A stretch of 7,068 nt of DNA. Source: an uncultured Granulosicoccus sp. Lineage in GTDB: Bacteria; Pseudomonadota; Gammaproteobacteria; Granulosicoccales; Granulosicoccaceae. Positions 5,841-7,068 of the stretch are shown piece by piece (the stretch's first letter is position 1; each line of letters starts with the position of its first letter). The DNA is taken from positions 1 to 7,068 of the forward strand of contig CALLPU010000418.1 in the NCBI GenBank assembly GCA_938016235.1, given 5' to 3'. The position numbers were made by a program, and so were the translations under genes. The notes under the pieces are model-generated. The model saw only the letters and a list, made by a program, of their open reading frames with translations. It was not told the origin of the DNA and searched no databases.

Positions 5841-6860
5841 TTACTGGCTGTTTGTCGTCAGAGTGACGGAGGCACTATCGCCGGCAACCCCGTTGCTGTC
5901 GATTGCCCGCACGCTATACTCGTATGAGGTACCCGCCTGCAGACCTTCTTCAAACAGGCTCAGCGCATCTGATGTGTTGACGACCTGGCCATCTCTGGAG
6001 ACTTCATAACCCGCGATACCCGCGGCGTCGGAACTGGCAGCCTGCCAGAATATCTCCAGCGCTGTGGATGAGTAGACCTGGCCCGTGAGGTCGCTGACAG
6101 CACTTGGCCCGGTGCCACCTGGTGCATTGTTGTCACTGATTTTGGTGATGGTCACTCTGGCAACCGGATTAAGCCAACCGTGTATGGCACTGTTGACATC
6201 GCTGACGCCTCCGTTGGGATCCAGATCACCAATCAGCGGTTTGTGAACATGGACAAAACCCTCCACTCGACCCGGTATGCCAGTGCCACCGGTACCGGTG
6301 CCTGTTGCCACGACCGGAGGTGGAGCCGGGAAGCCTGCTACACCAGGAGCACCGCCACCGACCAGTTCGTCATTCGCCTCTGTACCAGCGTCGTATCCAA
6401 TGACGTTGTATGTTCGGCTATCGCCAATGGCACCATCAGGCAGGGCAACCGCGCTAAGACCCGCGAAACCATCGTTTGTGGGTAGGAGCATGGTAGTTAG
6501 GGAGAGCACAGAATTGGTTGCTGAGCCTTCTACCGTGAAAGATTCGCTGGCGCCCGGTGCGACCAGTCCTTCGCCGTTGTCGATGCTGGCGCCAATGCTG
6601 GATAACAGCGCATTCATGGCACTGGTATCGCCACCTTCGGCGATAGCCTGCAGCTCGCTCGAGGCGTGTGTGCCTGATGTAAACATGCGGGCCGATGGAG
6701 AGTGTGCGGCGACGATCACAGGCGTGAAATGCATGCCCGGTGTCAGGTTGACGATAGATACCGAGTATTCAGCAGCCGTGGCGAGGGAGCTGGCAGCCAG
6801 GGCAGCAGTGCCCAATACGGTGGCGATGCTGGTACGTACGATGGAAGCCTGAATGTTCAT
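5841..6860 (-). CDS. Exported spondin-domain protein with C-terminal fibronectin type III domain
   Basis: The 339-residue product begins with a Sec-type signal peptide: a short polar start, an Ala/Leu-rich core and probable cleavage after residue 29 or 30 in LATAA-EYSV. Residues ~31-240 match the bacterial spondin_N pattern: SVSIVNLTPGMHFTPVIVAAH, then ELQAIAEGGDTSAM (69-82), a Gly/Pro/Thr-rich loop (~165-197), HVHKP (204-208), GDLDP (211-215) and the closing HGWLNPVARVTI (227-238). The eukaryotic F-spondin domain binds Ca2+; the Asp-rich GDLDP stretch may do likewise, which is inference. Residues ~252-337 form one fibronectin type III domain (VSDLTG..., GYEVSRDG..., SYEYSVRAIDSNGVAGDS). No membrane anchor, LPXTG or PEP-CTERM tail is seen, so it is periplasmic or secreted. 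ATG at 6860 is preceded by AGGA with good spacing. Function is unknown. It lies upstream of pqqA on the same strand, but 163 nt and a stem-loop separate them. Confidence 0.9.
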   Translation of the reverse strand: MNIQASIVRTSIATVLGTAALAASSLATAAEYSVSIVNLTPGMHFTPVIVAAHSPSARMFTSGTHASSELQAIAEGGDTSAMNALLSSIGASIDNGEGLVAPGASESFTVEGSATNSVLSLTTMLLPTNDGFAGLSAVALPDGAIGDSRTYNVIGYDAGTEANDELVGGGAPGVAGFPAPPPVVATGTGTGGTGIPGRVEGFVHVHKPLIGDLDPNGGVSDVNSAIHGWLNPVARVTITKISDNNAPGGTGPSAVSDLTGQVYSSTALEIFWQAASSDAAGIAGYEVSRDGQVVNTSDALSLFEEGLQAGTSYEYSVRAIDSNGVAGDSASVTLTTNSQ

Positions 6861-6989
6861 GATGTTTCCTGATGCGATGAATGGAGTGGGGTGTAATACA
6901 AGTCAATCGAGGCATCAGACGCAGGCAGGCTGCGGTAGTTATCACAAAATGTTCACAAAGCCTGAACGTTTCTAGCGTTAGAAAAGCTC
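6861..6989. other. Intergenic region upstream of the spondin-domain gene
   Basis: This 129-nt gap carries the presumed promoter of the spondin-domain gene and an SD (AGGA at about 6872-6869) for its ATG. A weak -35/-10 pair, TTCAGG (6966-6961) and GATAAC (6943-6938) on the minus strand with 17-nt spacing, overlaps the direct repeat listed separately. Just past the stop of the upstream partial frame, TTTCTA-GCGT-TAGAAA (6969-6984) is a 6-bp inverted repeat too AT-rich to be a convincing terminator. No gene is seen. Confidence 0.4.
6942..6959. repeat. TCACAAA direct repeat with 11-bp period
   Basis: TCACAAA occurs at 6942-6948 and 6953-6959; on the minus strand it reads TTTGTGA twice. The 11-bp period places both copies on one face of the helix, the layout bound by tandem winged-helix (OmpR/PhoB-type) response regulators. 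The site sits 80-100 nt upstream of the spondin gene start and overlaps a weak promoter candidate. It does not match the PhoB box closely, so the regulator is unknown. Confidence 0.35.
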
Positions 6990-7068
6990 CTAACGGGCAA
7001 AGCAGCGCAGGGTTTTCTCGCAACGCGCATCAATCAACTCATTGATGCGACGAATAACCGTGGATTGG
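6990..7068 (-). CDS. Possible C-terminal end of an unidentified gene, cut by window edge
   Basis: A minus-strand frame enters from the right edge and ends at TAG (6992-6990). The last 25 codons read as a plausible charged, helix-forming tail (TVIRRINELIDARCEKTLRC and a few more residues). Nothing in it identifies a family. It includes a 9-bp inverted repeat (7026-7049), so these residues could alternatively be a translated regulatory dyad. A frame this short is open by chance often enough that the call is tentative. The next start on the same strand, the spondin gene, is 129 nt away. Confidence 0.4.
   Translation of the reverse strand, partial: QSTVIRRINELIDARCEKTLRCFAR
7026..7049. repeat. 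9-bp perfect inverted repeat near the right edge
   Basis: CGCATCAAT (7026-7034) and ATTGATGCG (7041-7049) are perfect reverse complements around a 6-nt spacer. No T-run follows on either strand within view, so it is not an intrinsic terminator. It could be an operator, a transcript stem-loop, or a consequence of the codons RINELIDA if the partial frame is real. Confidence 0.5.

Noticed and set aside
6277..6852. A 191-codon plus-strand open frame rich in Pro, Ala and Ser opposite the spondin gene
   Set aside because: It mirrors the Gly/Ala/Thr-rich coding of the minus-strand gene, has no signal peptide or known domain, and lies entirely within that gene.
6942..6959. Reading the TCACAAA pair as a CRP site or a genuine PhoB box
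   Set aside because: CRP sites are inverted repeats of TGTGA/TCACA, whereas here both copies are in the same direction. The PhoB consensus core CTGTCAT is not matched.
6769..7023. An 84-codon minus-strand frame overlapping the start of the spondin gene
   Set aside because: It runs out of frame through the signal-peptide region and the promoter gap, has no SD, and does not resemble a protein family. The spondin frame with its SD and signal peptide is clearly the real one.
1..7068. CRISPR arrays, insertion sequences, tRNA or rRNA genes
   Set aside because: I saw no regularly spaced repeats, transposase motifs, terminal inverted repeats or tRNA cloverleaf signals by eye on either strand.

Overview
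The window looks like a chromosomal segment from a Gram-negative bacterium, probably a gammaproteobacterium. This rests on gene content, SD-type ribosome sites and moderate GC; no taxonomic marker is present. Every gene I can support lies on the minus strand, so transcription runs from high to low coordinates. I see no credible plus-strand gene, tRNA, rRNA, CRISPR array or mobile element.

In transcription order the layout is: (1) 7068-6990, the last 25 codons of a possible unidentified gene; (2) 6989-6861, a short regulatory gap with an 11-bp-period direct repeat; (3) 6860-5841, an exported spondin-domain protein with a C-terminal fibronectin type III domain; (4) 5840-5678, a gap with a stem-loop after the spondin gene and the best promoter candidate for the pqq operon; (5) 5677-2346, the pqqA-pqqB-pqqC-pqqD-pqqE operon for pyrroloquinoline quinone (PQQ) biosynthesis; (6) 2342-1230, a PLP-dependent aminotransferase of the histidinol-phosphate aminotransferase type that starts 3 nt after the pqqE stop, as a sixth operon member; (7) 1229-1012, a gap with repeats and a candidate promoter; (8) 1011-1, the first 337 codons of a coiled-coil/PAS/GGDEF diguanylate cyclase that runs off the left edge.

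The pqq genes form a complete core pathway. PqqA is the 24-residue precursor peptide whose Glu16 and Tyr20 become the PQQ skeleton. PqqD chaperones PqqA to the radical SAM enzyme PqqE, which joins the two side chains. PqqB hydroxylates the released Glu-Tyr intermediate and PqqC carries out the final ring closure and oxidation. No dedicated protease (PqqF/G type) and no PQQ-dependent dehydrogenase lie in the window.

The most interesting points are a strong intrinsic terminator between pqqA and pqqB whose U-tract ends 12 nt before a pqqB start with no visible Shine-Dalgarno site, and the translationally coupled aminotransferase at the end of the operon. Everything else follows known families. 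I found no evidence for an entirely new system.
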